DNA of 25,682 nucleotides from an uncultured Candidatus Melainabacteria bacterium (GTDB lineage: Bacteria; Cyanobacteriota; Vampirovibrionia; Gastranaerophilales; Gastranaerophilaceae), in contig CAKUUG010000029.1 of assembly GCA_934692665.1 (NCBI GenBank), positions 1 through 25,682 of the forward strand. The letters are read 5' to 3'. The translations under genes and the position numbers were made by a program. How positions within the stretch are numbered: position 1 is the first letter of the stretch; each line of letters opens with the position of its first letter. The notes beneath the pieces were generated by a model. The model worked only from the letters and a program-made list of their open reading frames with translations, made no database searches and was not told where the DNA came from. This document shows, in pieces, positions 14,889 to 21,204 of the stretch.

Positions 14889-14930
14889 TACTTCGGCTAT
14901 TGTATTTGCAAAACAAGTTTGCTGCAACAA

Positions 14931-15515
14931 TCAAAAATAGTATTTTTCAACAATATCGTCTATTCTTTTTTTGTAGTTATTTTGTTTGTTAAATTTTATT
15001 TCTACAAAATCAAGTTTTTCGATTGACAAATATTTTAATCTTATATTTTCTGTATTAAAAATTTTGCTTGCACAATACAAATAAACTACGCTCTGCAAAT
15101 CCTCCTTTGGATTTTTTGGCAAATTCAAAGTTTTCCAGTCGTATATAGTGTAAAAATCATTTTCTTTAAAAATCGCATCAATCCTGCCTGTAAGGTAGTA
15201 AAATTTTTCTTTTAATTTTTCTTTAATTAAAAAAGGATATTCGCTGTAGCAAAAATAGTCTTTTTTGTTTTTTAAATAGTTTTGAAGCTTGTTCCAGATG
15301 TTTTTTTCGCTTTCATCCAAATCAAAAAGCATTTTTGACGTTGGAATATCATTTAAATATGCACAAATCAAACTGTGGAATTTTTCACCCAAAACTGTTC
15401 GCTCTTCTTTTTTAAAAAACGAAAGTTTGTAGATATATTTGTTTTTAAAATCCTCGAGACTTTTGTCTAAGATTTTCAAAGAATTTGAACTAAAAGCGTC
15501 TATTGTTTTTGGCAT
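14931..15515 (-). CDS. Stand-alone PD-(D/E)XK nuclease-like protein (RecB/Cas4-type)
   Basis: A 194-residue protein with the PD-(D/E)XK nuclease layout of the RecB/AddB/Cas4 group: G43-E-K-F-H-S-L-I with H47, a TGRIDAIF strand with D113, the D126-W-K128 catalytic pair in IYDWKT, and a Q141-x3-Y145 motif on the following helix. No iron-sulfur cysteines of the AddB/Cas4 kind and no helicase domain or neighbouring helicase gene are seen. It would cut DNA, perhaps in repair or recombination, but the partner is unknown. The start ATG comes directly after the rplT terminator with no Shine-Dalgarno sequence, so expression may depend on read-through or an unseen start. The stop is 43 bases before the prepilin ATG. 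Confidence 0.72.
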   Translation of the reverse strand: MPKTIDAFSSNSLKILDKSLEDFKNKYIYKLSFFKKEERTVLGEKFHSLICAYLNDIPTSKMLFDLDESEKNIWNKLQNYLKNKKDYFCYSEYPFLIKEKLKEKFYYLTGRIDAIFKENDFYTIYDWKTLNLPKNPKEDLQSVVYLYCASKIFNTENIRLKYLSIEKLDFVEIKFNKQNNYKKRIDDIVEKYYF

Positions 15516-15523
15516 AATTTTTT

Positions 15524-15558
15524 ATTTAAAAAATCGGCTCACTTTTGTAAGCCGATTT
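15524..15558 (-). terminator. Terminator of rpmI-rplT
   Basis: AAATCGGCT (15531-15539) pairs with AGCCGATTT (15550-15558) around a ten-base loop. In the minus direction the stem is followed by a T-run (the As at 15528-15533 on the plus strand). It lies between rplT and the nuclease gene, whose ATG is only about nine bases past the U-run. Confidence 0.75.
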
Positions 15559-15575
15559 CAAGTTATGATTTTGAT

Positions 15576-15929
15576 TTATTTTACAGCTTCTTGAGCAGTT
15601 TCAACTAATACTTTGAATGCTTCAGGTTCATTTACAGCTAGTTCTGCAAGCATTTTTCTGTTTACTTGAATGTCTGCTTTTTTAAGCATGTTCATAAATC
15701 TTGAATAGCTAATGCCCATTTCACGAACTGCAGCATTGATTCTAACAATCCACAATGCACGCATGTTTCTTTTTAGAACACGTCTATCTCTGTATTGATA
15801 TTTTAATTTTTTCATTACAGCGATATTAGCTACTTTAAATATTCTTGATCTTGCACCTAAAAATCCTTTTGCAAGTTTTAAGATTTTTTTATGTCTTTTT
15901 CTTAATACGTTACCACGTTTAACTCTCAT
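15576..15929 (-). CDS. rplT: 50S ribosomal protein L20
   Basis: L20 binds 23S rRNA early and is needed for 50S assembly. The 117-residue length is normal. The sequence is unmistakable: MRVKRGN at the start, the long basic N-terminal extension with RHKKILKLAKGF.GARSRIFKVA, then RDRRVLKRNMRALWI and the globular end with INAAVREMGISYS and NRKMLAELA. In many bacteria L20 also represses its own operon. RBS AAAGGAA lies seven bases before the ATG. It follows rpmI by 16 bases in the same operon; infC, normally the first gene, is absent. Confidence 0.97.
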   Translation of the reverse strand: MRVKRGNVLRKRHKKILKLAKGFLGARSRIFKVANIAVMKKLKYQYRDRRVLKRNMRALWIVRINAAVREMGISYSRFMNMLKKADIQVNRKMLAELAVNEPEAFKVLVETAQEAVK

Positions 15930-15945
15930 AGTTTACGTTCCTTTC

Positions 15946-16158
15946 TTATCTGGTAAATTTCTTTTTGTATGGTAATTCTTTAGCAATCATTGCTAAATTT
16001 CCTTCAAACACTTCTGTTGTGCCTGACAATCTGCCTTTTCTAGCAGGAGATTTGTGAGCAAGCAAGTGTCCTTTACCAGCTTTTTGTCTAAGAACTTTGC
16101 CAGATGCAGTGATTTTGTAACGTTTAGCTGCAGATCTGTGTGTTTTCATTTTTGGCAT
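15946..16158 (-). CDS. rpmI: 50S ribosomal protein L35
   Basis: The 70-residue protein begins MPKMKTHRSAAKRYKITASG, the standard L35 start, and contains the basic HLLAHKSPARKGRL segment. The frame is open thirteen codons upstream, but AAAAGGAG lies at the right distance from this ATG only. L35 is a small 50S protein on the subunit surface. It is the first gene of an rpmI-rplT operon here, with its own promoter and a short structured leader. The usual infC gene is not upstream; a divergent, unrelated gene is. Confidence 0.97.
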   Translation of the reverse strand: MPKMKTHRSAAKRYKITASGKVLRQKAGKGHLLAHKSPARKGRLSGTTEVFEGNLAMIAKELPYKKKFTR

Positions 16159-16190
16159 AATTTTCTCCTTTTTTATTATTACCCGCCCTT

Positions 16191-16216
16191 GTGGCACACA
16201 TTAGCCACTTTAGGCT
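16191..16216 (-). promoter_or_regulatory. Structured rpmI leader with competing hairpins
   Basis: Read on the minus strand, two hairpins can form but share bases: AGCC-taaagt-GGCT (plus positions 16203-16216) and GTGGC-taatgtgt-GCCAC (16191-16208). The first lies at the predicted 5' end of the transcript, the second about 35 bases before the start codon. This placement suits autoregulation by L20 or L35, known in other bacteria, but the structures are short and no match to a described L20 leader is claimed. Confidence 0.35.
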
Positions 16217-16222
16217 TATTTT

Positions 16223-16251
16223 ATTCTATTTAAAACACACTTATATTACAA
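16223..16251 (-). promoter_or_regulatory. Promoter of rpmI-rplT
   Basis: On the minus strand: TTGTAA (16246-16251), a 17-base spacer and TAGAAT (16223-16228). The predicted transcript starts near 16216, leaving a leader of about 58 bases. Confidence 0.5.
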
Positions 16252-16290
16252 GATGTTTTGTAAATTTTTGTTACAAATTTTAAAGTCTTT

Positions 16291-16314
16291 TCGGCTGTTT
16301 GCCGATATATATAC
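16291..16314 (+). promoter_or_regulatory. Small inverted repeat next to a TATATATA box upstream of the large acidic protein gene
   Basis: TCGGC (16291-16295) and GCCGA (16301-16305) flank TGTTT and are followed by TATATATAC, the only plausible -10 sequence upstream of the gene at 16343. No convincing -35 box accompanies it. It may be an operator overlapping the promoter. Confidence 0.25.
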
Positions 16315-16342
16315 AAAGTGCTAATAAGGAAGGATGTGTAGA

Positions 16343-19114
16343 ATGGACAAAACAACAATTTTAACAGGAAGCGGTAAAGAATTTATTACTGCTGCCTTGA
16401 ATAGTCAGGGTAAGAATATTACCGAAGAAGAAGTTGAGAGTATATTTGGCCGTATTGCAGATGATCAAGGCTATATTGATAAAGAAAATTTAAAAGAAGC
16501 TTTTGTATACACTTTTGGAGCTCTTGGTTCAGATGAAGACACCCAAATTTATGAAATTATTGAACCGTTTTTAGATTATATGGATTCTATTGATGGTGAT
16601 GATGAGCATTTTTTAAATACAGATACTACTTTTGATTTGAAAGAAGTTACAAAAAGCAATTACGGCATGTACGAAGCAATCGTTAAATATGAAAGCGATG
16701 GCACTGTAACAAGTTCCAACAACAATTCTTCATCTAACACATCAAGTTCTTCTGCTTCAACAAATGCAAGTCTCGAAAGCCTTATTCCGGCAAATCCTGT
16801 TTCTTATAAAAACCTAGGAGATGCTTCAGTAAATTATCATAGTGAAGTTCCGGGCAGTCTTAGATGGACAGGCAATTCAACAAACATAAACGTTTATTCT
16901 TTAAAAGATGGCGATTCATCTGAAAAATTCAGAAAAATCAATCCGGAAGATATGAGATATTTTTCAAAAGAATATGGAAAAGATATCAGAGTCGATGGAC
17001 AAAAAATTATAGCAAATGAAACAAATGAAGTTATCGGTTATTGGAATAAAAATAAAGATGACACAAACTCTTTTTACTTAAAAGATGGAATAACTTATAG
17101 CAGTATTACATCATATCTATATTCGGAAACTACAGAAAATGATGGTAATAGCGGAAGTGCCGGAGATAGCGGAAGCACTGGAGATGGTACAAAATCAGAA
17201 GATAGAACAACGTTTGAAGGTTCAGCTGAATGGAAAGACAGTAATCACAAACAATGTTCAGGAACAGCAAGATATTTTGAAAAAAGTGGTTTTACAATCG
17301 ATGGCGATGTAGTTAAAAAAGACGGCAAAATAATCGGTATTTGTGACAAGATAGATGATAGTAGAGTTAATATTACCATTATAAATGATGACTCTGCTGA
17401 AATAAAAAATCTAACATCAGAGTCTAATATGGTTGATGGTGTAGAGCAGGGCCACTATGACTATACAGAAAGTGCTGATAAGAAGACAGTAACTATCAAT
17501 ATTTGTGGTGCAGATAGTAAAACTTGCGAAATCATAAGCAACGTTACTAAGGACGGATTTGAAATAGATAGCGTTGAAATTGGTGGCGAAGATTTAACAG
17601 AAGCTAATTTTAAAGAATTAATAGAAAGCATAAAAGACCCCGATACTTTAGATATGTTGTTTGATTCCGGTATTTTAAATAAAGTTCAGAAATTGAAAAA
17701 AGGCGAAAAAGAAACTAAATATTTTAAAGAAATACTAACTACATTAAATACCAATGGTCATTATAGTGATTTTGCAGATATAAATAGTTATGAACCTAAC
17801 GAATCTGAAAAAACTAAATATAATGAGCTAAAAGATAACACTAAAGAAAAATCATCAGATTCCTTAAAAGAAATTTTAGAAGCATGTAAAAAAGGTGAAA
17901 TATCTGTAACAAGTGCACTTTATTTATTAAATAAAGTAGCTCCTGATTTGTGTAGTGGCGGGGAAGATAATGTCGGTAGCTTGGAAGATGTCTTTAGAGG
18001 TATGGATACACCTGATGAAGAAAAATACATAAGCACTTTCTTAAAATTAATTGCTGCTGCAAATTATAGAACCAAAGAAGATAACACAGAAGTAAAAAGT
18101 CCTGAAAGTACAGGTAGTACCGGAGGAACAGGCAGTGCCCAACAAACAAGTGATGCTAAACAACCTAAAAACACCACTCCCGAATCACAAAACCAAGACA
18201 GTGGAACAACTGGTAATGATGGTCAAGTTGATAATAGTGCTGCTACACCAACTAATAATGGCGAATATGTGTTTGAAATAACAGATAAAGATAGTTTTGT
18301 TAACGCTACTGGGTATTCAATCGACAAAAAGGTAGTAAAAGACGCTGAGGGAAATGAAATAGGTAGCTATGAATATGAAGATGGTGTCTACAAAATAAAA
18401 CTTACAAATAAAAATGCTTTCGATGAGGCAGTTAAAGGTGTTGATATTAAAAACTATTATTCTGTTGAACAAAATGAAAATGGAGAAAAAACGTACATAA
18501 TTCATGATGGTGATACTACATATACAATGACATCTGAAACAGCAAATGGTAAAAGCAGAATCGCAAATATTGATAAAGCAACGAAAGACGGCAACACTAC
18601 TACTACAAATGAAGATATTGGTATAGAATCAATGGCTGATATAATAGATAAAATAAGTGATGAAGATATCAAAAAAGGTCTAATAGAAACTTATAAAACT
18701 CAATATGTATTATCGCGAGGAAAAGATGATACAGTAACATACATGTATGAACTCTCAGGCAATATTTTCAATAGTTACAGTATGTCTGTCGATAATGGTC
18801 AAGACTATTATAACTTTATGAGTAAGACAGTTCTTAATATAATTGAATTGCATGATGATAAACATTTGAATTATAATTATTCTACAGACAAAGACAATAA
18901 TGGACATACTGTAGCAAAAGATATAATAGAAGGACTGTATGACAAGTATGATGAAGAAAACCTTACAAATTCACAGATTGCCAATGTTTTTGCATATCTT
19001 TCAGAGGGAAGTATGCAACAATTGGCTGAAATAATCAACAGTTTTAATCCTCCTGAAGACAAAGAAAAATACTTTGATTTTATATGTAAAATATTTGAAG
19101 AAGTAAATAAATAA
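16343..19114 (+). CDS. Large acidic modular protein of unknown function
   Basis: A 923-residue protein rich in Asp, Glu, Ser, Thr and Asn, with no signal peptide, no membrane helix and few Cys. Residues 1 to about 125 form helices with an EF-hand-like spacing (RIADDQGYIDKENLKEAF), though the loop does not fit the calcium pattern. Three low-complexity linkers follow: Ser/Asn-rich near 128-148, Gly/Ser/Asp-rich near 265-285, and Thr/Gly/Gln-rich near 585-640. Between and after them lie three diverged copies of a ~35-residue unit, pattern I-D/V-x-x-(V/I)-(V/I)-x-x-x-G/N-x-x-I-G, near residues 205-235, 310-340 and 650-685. Helical stretches near 420-580 and 790-923 lack recognisable motifs. The ATG at 16343 fits the AAGGAAGG site better than the in-frame ATG at 16334. 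Possibly a surface or secreted protein exported by a non-Sec route; unproven. Confidence 0.6.
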   Translation: MDKTTILTGSGKEFITAALNSQGKNITEEEVESIFGRIADDQGYIDKENLKEAFVYTFGALGSDEDTQIYEIIEPFLDYMDSIDGDDEHFLNTDTTFDLKEVTKSNYGMYEAIVKYESDGTVTSSNNNSSSNTSSSSASTNASLESLIPANPVSYKNLGDASVNYHSEVPGSLRWTGNSTNINVYSLKDGDSSEKFRKINPEDMRYFSKEYGKDIRVDGQKIIANETNEVIGYWNKNKDDTNSFYLKDGITYSSITSYLYSETTENDGNSGSAGDSGSTGDGTKSEDRTTFEGSAEWKDSNHKQCSGTARYFEKSGFTIDGDVVKKDGKIIGICDKIDDSRVNITIINDDSAEIKNLTSESNMVDGVEQGHYDYTESADKKTVTINICGADSKTCEIISNVTKDGFEIDSVEIGGEDLTEANFKELIESIKDPDTLDMLFDSGILNKVQKLKKGEKETKYFKEILTTLNTNGHYSDFADINSYEPNESEKTKYNELKDNTKEKSSDSLKEILEACKKGEISVTSALYLLNKVAPDLCSGGEDNVGSLEDVFRGMDTPDEEKYISTFLKLIAAANYRTKEDNTEVKSPESTGSTGGTGSAQQTSDAKQPKNTTPESQNQDSGTTGNDGQVDNSAATPTNNGEYVFEITDKDSFVNATGYSIDKKVVKDAEGNEIGSYEYEDGVYKIKLTNKNAFDEAVKGVDIKNYYSVEQNENGEKTYIIHDGDTTYTMTSETANGKSRIANIDKATKDGNTTTTNEDIGIESMADIIDKISDEDIKKGLIETYKTQYVLSRGKDDTVTYMYELSGNIFNSYSMSVDNGQDYYNFMSKTVLNIIELHDDKHLNYNYSTDKDNNGHTVAKDIIEGLYDKYDEENLTNSQIANVFAYLSEGSMQQLAEIINSFNPPEDKEKYFDFICKIFEEVNK

Positions 19115-19120
19115 TAACCA

Positions 19121-19657
19121 TCAATACTCATAATCATTATACATTTTATCAGAATAACTTCTATATTGGCGGTATGTTTCGGGGCTAATGAGCCTCAACA
19201 TACCGTCAATTAGTCCTACGTCATCTTTTTTTCTCATTTTTATGGCATCATTCGTCATTCTTTTGGCGTTGCGTTTTGAGCTGATAGAAGCAGGCAATGA
19301 CGTTCCTTGTAACATAATATTTGAAGAAGCGAGTTTTAGAGTTTTTAGTCTGGTTTCTTTGTCTGTATATTGCCAACATCTCCCCAAAAGTTCGTATTCA
19401 AGGTTTTTTAGGCGTTCTTTTGCAGACAAATCAGGATACGTGTTTAAAAAATGCCTTCTTTCCATCATTTCTACAATTTTTAATTCTTTTGGGGTCAAAT
19501 ATACGTCAGGTGTTGTTGGCTTTGCGTTTTGGATATCTTGTTTTGTGATATTAACGACCTGTACAGGTTCATAACAAAAAGAAACACCAAACAAACCTAA
19601 TAAACAAAATAGTGTAAAAATAACACTAAATAAAATATAAAATTTCTTCTTTATCAT
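19121..19657 (-). CDS. Secreted small protein with LE-x2-LxG type repeat segment, unknown function
   Basis: A 178-residue protein with a clear Sec signal: MIKKK, a ~22-residue hydrophobic helix, and likely cleavage near SFC-YEP; the residue before Cys is Phe, so this is not a lipobox. The mature part has KELKIVEMMERRHFLNTYPD and KERLKNLEYELLGRCW, then DKETRLKTL. This follows a pattern (E-x-x-x-[F/H]-...-Y-...-R-L-x-x-L-E-x-x-x-x-G-...-R-L-x-x-L) that I associate with exported proteins in cyanobacteria and relatives; that link is recalled, not computed. The remainder is basic and helical. It is convergent with the large acidic protein gene, six bases apart with no terminator between. The start has only weak ribosome binding sequence. 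Function unknown. Confidence 0.6.
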   Translation of the reverse strand: MIKKKFYILFSVIFTLFCLLGLFGVSFCYEPVQVVNITKQDIQNAKPTTPDVYLTPKELKIVEMMERRHFLNTYPDLSAKERLKNLEYELLGRCWQYTDKETRLKTLKLASSNIMLQGTSLPASISSKRNAKRMTNDAIKMRKKDDVGLIDGMLRLISPETYRQYRSYSDKMYNDYEY

Positions 19658-19773
19658 AAAACGTATCTTAGTTCTTTTTGAAATAAAATAAATTCCTAGA
19701 ATAATCAGGATTTTGGACTAATATTAATTTTTGTAAAAAAGTAATTAAAATACTAAAGTTTTAAACAAAATAG

Positions 19774-19811
19774 CCGTTACTTATTCTGTATAAATAAGAT
19801 GACAATAACGG
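19774..19811 (+). promoter_or_regulatory. Hairpin enclosing the upstream start codon of the secreted peptidase gene
   Basis: CCGTTA (19774-19779) pairs with TAACGG (19806-19811), and inside it CTTATT (19780-19785) pairs with AATAAG (19793-19798). The ATG at 19799 would sit in the seven-base bulge between the two stems. A possible promoter (TTGTAA 19731-19736, 17 bases, TAAAGT 19754-19759) would place this in the leader RNA. Confidence 0.35.
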
Positions 19812-20389
19812 TTAAGAAAAAGATGAAAAAGTTTATAGTTGGATTGCTAATCCTGTTTAATATTTTTGTTTTTACATCAGATGTATTTGCAACAGATTAT
19901 TCAAGGATTTCGACAAATCCCAAAATAACAAAAGCTCTAACGAGTCTGGAATCGATAAACAGGCGTGATGTTGTTGCGATATTGCTCGGAAGAAATGCAA
20001 CAAGAAAAACAATCAGGGTTATGTTTAGAGATTTGAATGTATATGGTTACAAAGACTGTGAAGCGGTAACTATAAAAACAAAAGACAACGGACTCGTTAT
20101 TTATATTAGCAATGAACATAGAAGTGCAAGTCCGGAATGTATCGCTTGTTTAATTGCTCATGAAGCTCAACATCATACTTTTACAAATTCAAGAGCAGAA
20201 GAATTAAGAGCTTGGATTTCAGAAACTCAGGCATGGAATGAGTTTGTTAAAAGAGATAAAAATCTCATAACATCAAGTGAACCTTTGGCAAAAAGAGAAA
20301 ATTATATAGCAAAAATCAGAGCAAAAGGCGGCGTCCAAGGAGTTCAAAAACTAATCGCAGCAAACCCTGTTTATTCAAAATTAAATTAA
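19799..20389 (+). CDS. Secreted HEAQH zinc peptidase-like protein
   Basis: A 196-residue exported protein. Two starts are possible: ATG at 19799 (n-region MTITVKKKMKK) and ATG at 19823 (MKKFIVGLLILFN, a textbook signal peptide); neither has a good ribosome binding site. The hydrophobic core is followed by likely cleavage after DVFA. The catalytic-type motif is A-H121-E122-A-Q-H125-H126 (numbered from 19799), and the AEELRAWISETQAWNEF helix, 13 to 30 residues on, offers a glutamate as third zinc ligand, as in compact gluzincins. The mature protein would act in the periplasm or outside. C-terminal 45 residues are helical and basic. No family name is recognised; substrate unknown. It is divergent from the other secreted-protein gene and ends at a bidirectional terminator. 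Confidence 0.65.
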   Translation: MTITVKKKMKKFIVGLLILFNIFVFTSDVFATDYSRISTNPKITKALTSLESINRRDVVAILLGRNATRKTIRVMFRDLNVYGYKDCEAVTIKTKDNGLVIYISNEHRSASPECIACLIAHEAQHHTFTNSRAEELRAWISETQAWNEFVKRDKNLITSSEPLAKRENYIAKIRAKGGVQGVQKLIAANPVYSKLN

Positions 20390-20399
20390 AGAATAAAAA

Positions 20400-20436
20400 A
20401 AAAGAAGCCTTCAAAAAGACTTCTTTTAATTTTTTA
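20400..20436. terminator. Bidirectional terminator between convergent genes
   Basis: AAAAGAAG (20400-20407) pairs with CTTCTTTT (20420-20427), continuing inward through one C-A mismatch to CTT/AAG around a CAAA loop. AATTTTTT follows on the plus strand, and an A-run lies upstream to act as U-run for the minus-strand gene. Confidence 0.7.
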
Positions 20437-20449
20437 AATTTTGTTTTGA

Positions 20450-20752
20450 TTATATTTCTGATAACAAATAATCTGCCATCCATTGATATTCAACATGTTC
20501 AAGAGCAAGTTCTTTTAATGGAGCAATAGAACCTTCGCCGATTCTAATAAGACTCATTGCAACAATACCTCTTTGCAAGCCTTTTAGAGTTGTAAGTTTT
20601 TCAACAAGAAATTTAACTACTTTGTTGCCCATTGCAACGATAGAATTTTCAACATCGTTTTTTGTGACCGTATCTGCTTGTCCCAATAAATAATCCAATT
20701 TTTCTGATATATTTTCTTGTTTTACTACGTTAGAATTTACAACTGCTTGCAT
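20450..20752 (-). CDS. Small HEAT-repeat-like protein
   Basis: A 100-residue, all-helical protein. Residues 36-85 (NSIVAMGNKVVKFLVEKL then GLQRGIVAMSLIRIGEG and IAPLKELA) show the paired-helix spacing of HEAT-like repeats: hydrophobic helix, turn with Gly, then a Pro-Leu helix start. Such proteins mediate protein contacts and have no enzyme activity of their own. No signal peptide, so cytoplasmic. RBS AGAGGAAG lies six bases before the ATG. It is a single-gene unit between the bidirectional terminator and the divergent regulator gene. Partner unknown. Confidence 0.55.
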   Translation of the reverse strand: MQAVVNSNVVKQENISEKLDYLLGQADTVTKNDVENSIVAMGNKVVKFLVEKLTTLKGLQRGIVAMSLIRIGEGSIAPLKELALEHVEYQWMADYLLSEI

Positions 20753-20872
20753 TTTTCTTCCTCTTAACTTTCTTCTATTGATATTATTTTACACAATAAA
20801 AAAACAAAAATGCGTTTTCTTTATACTATCTTTATATCTTTGGTTAAAAAAAATTTCATTTTGGGGTATTAT

Positions 20873-21202
20873 ATGAATATGTTTGAATATGATTATGAAA
20901 ATGAAGATAAAGAACTAAAGCTTGTTGGGTTAGAGCTTATGTTTTTGACTCCTGAAAAACATTCAAACGAAAAAGGTATCACAGCAGTAGAACTGTCAAA
21001 AAGGGTGAATTTGAGTCTGGATGTTGTGAAAAAGAAACTAAAAATTCTCTACGAACATGATATCATTCGTTGCTGTGGAATAAATCCAAAGATGTGGAAA
21101 TTTGATGAGTACAATTTTCAAAGAATGAGTGAAGAAGACGAAATTTATCAATTGTTGAGTTCGTTTGAGGATGTGGATTTCGATAGGTATTTTTGTTATT
21201 AA
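20873..21202 (+). CDS. Winged helix-turn-helix DNA-binding protein
   Basis: A 109-residue protein starting MNMFEYDYENED. Residues about 35-85 form a winged-helix domain: GITAVELSKRVNLSLDVVKK (helix-turn-helix), KLKILYEHDII (third helix) and RCCGINPKMWKF (wing). It probably regulates transcription; no ligand-binding domain is attached, and the C-terminal 25 residues are acidic. The frame is open to an ATG at 20810, but that start lacks any ribosome binding site and adds a hydrophobic 21-residue stretch unlike a regulator; GGGG at 20863-20866 favours the ATG at 20873. The rRNA methyltransferase gene starts two bases after its stop with no RBS of its own, so the pair is translationally coupled. 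Confidence 0.65.
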   Translation: MNMFEYDYENEDKELKLVGLELMFLTPEKHSNEKGITAVELSKRVNLSLDVVKKKLKILYEHDIIRCCGINPKMWKFDEYNFQRMSEEDEIYQLLSSFEDVDFDRYFCY

Positions 21203-21204
21203 TT

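Noticed and set aside
14925..14930. TTG start for the prepilin-like gene abutting the nuclease stop.
   Set aside because: It would put 14 extra residues ahead of MKKHA and spoil the short prepilin leader; the ATG at 14888 fits the signal exactly.
16380..16520. EF-hand calcium site in the large acidic protein.
   Set aside because: The helix-loop-helix spacing is suggestive, but with Gly at loop position 6, position 1 is Ile and position 12 is Asn, so the calcium ligands do not fit.
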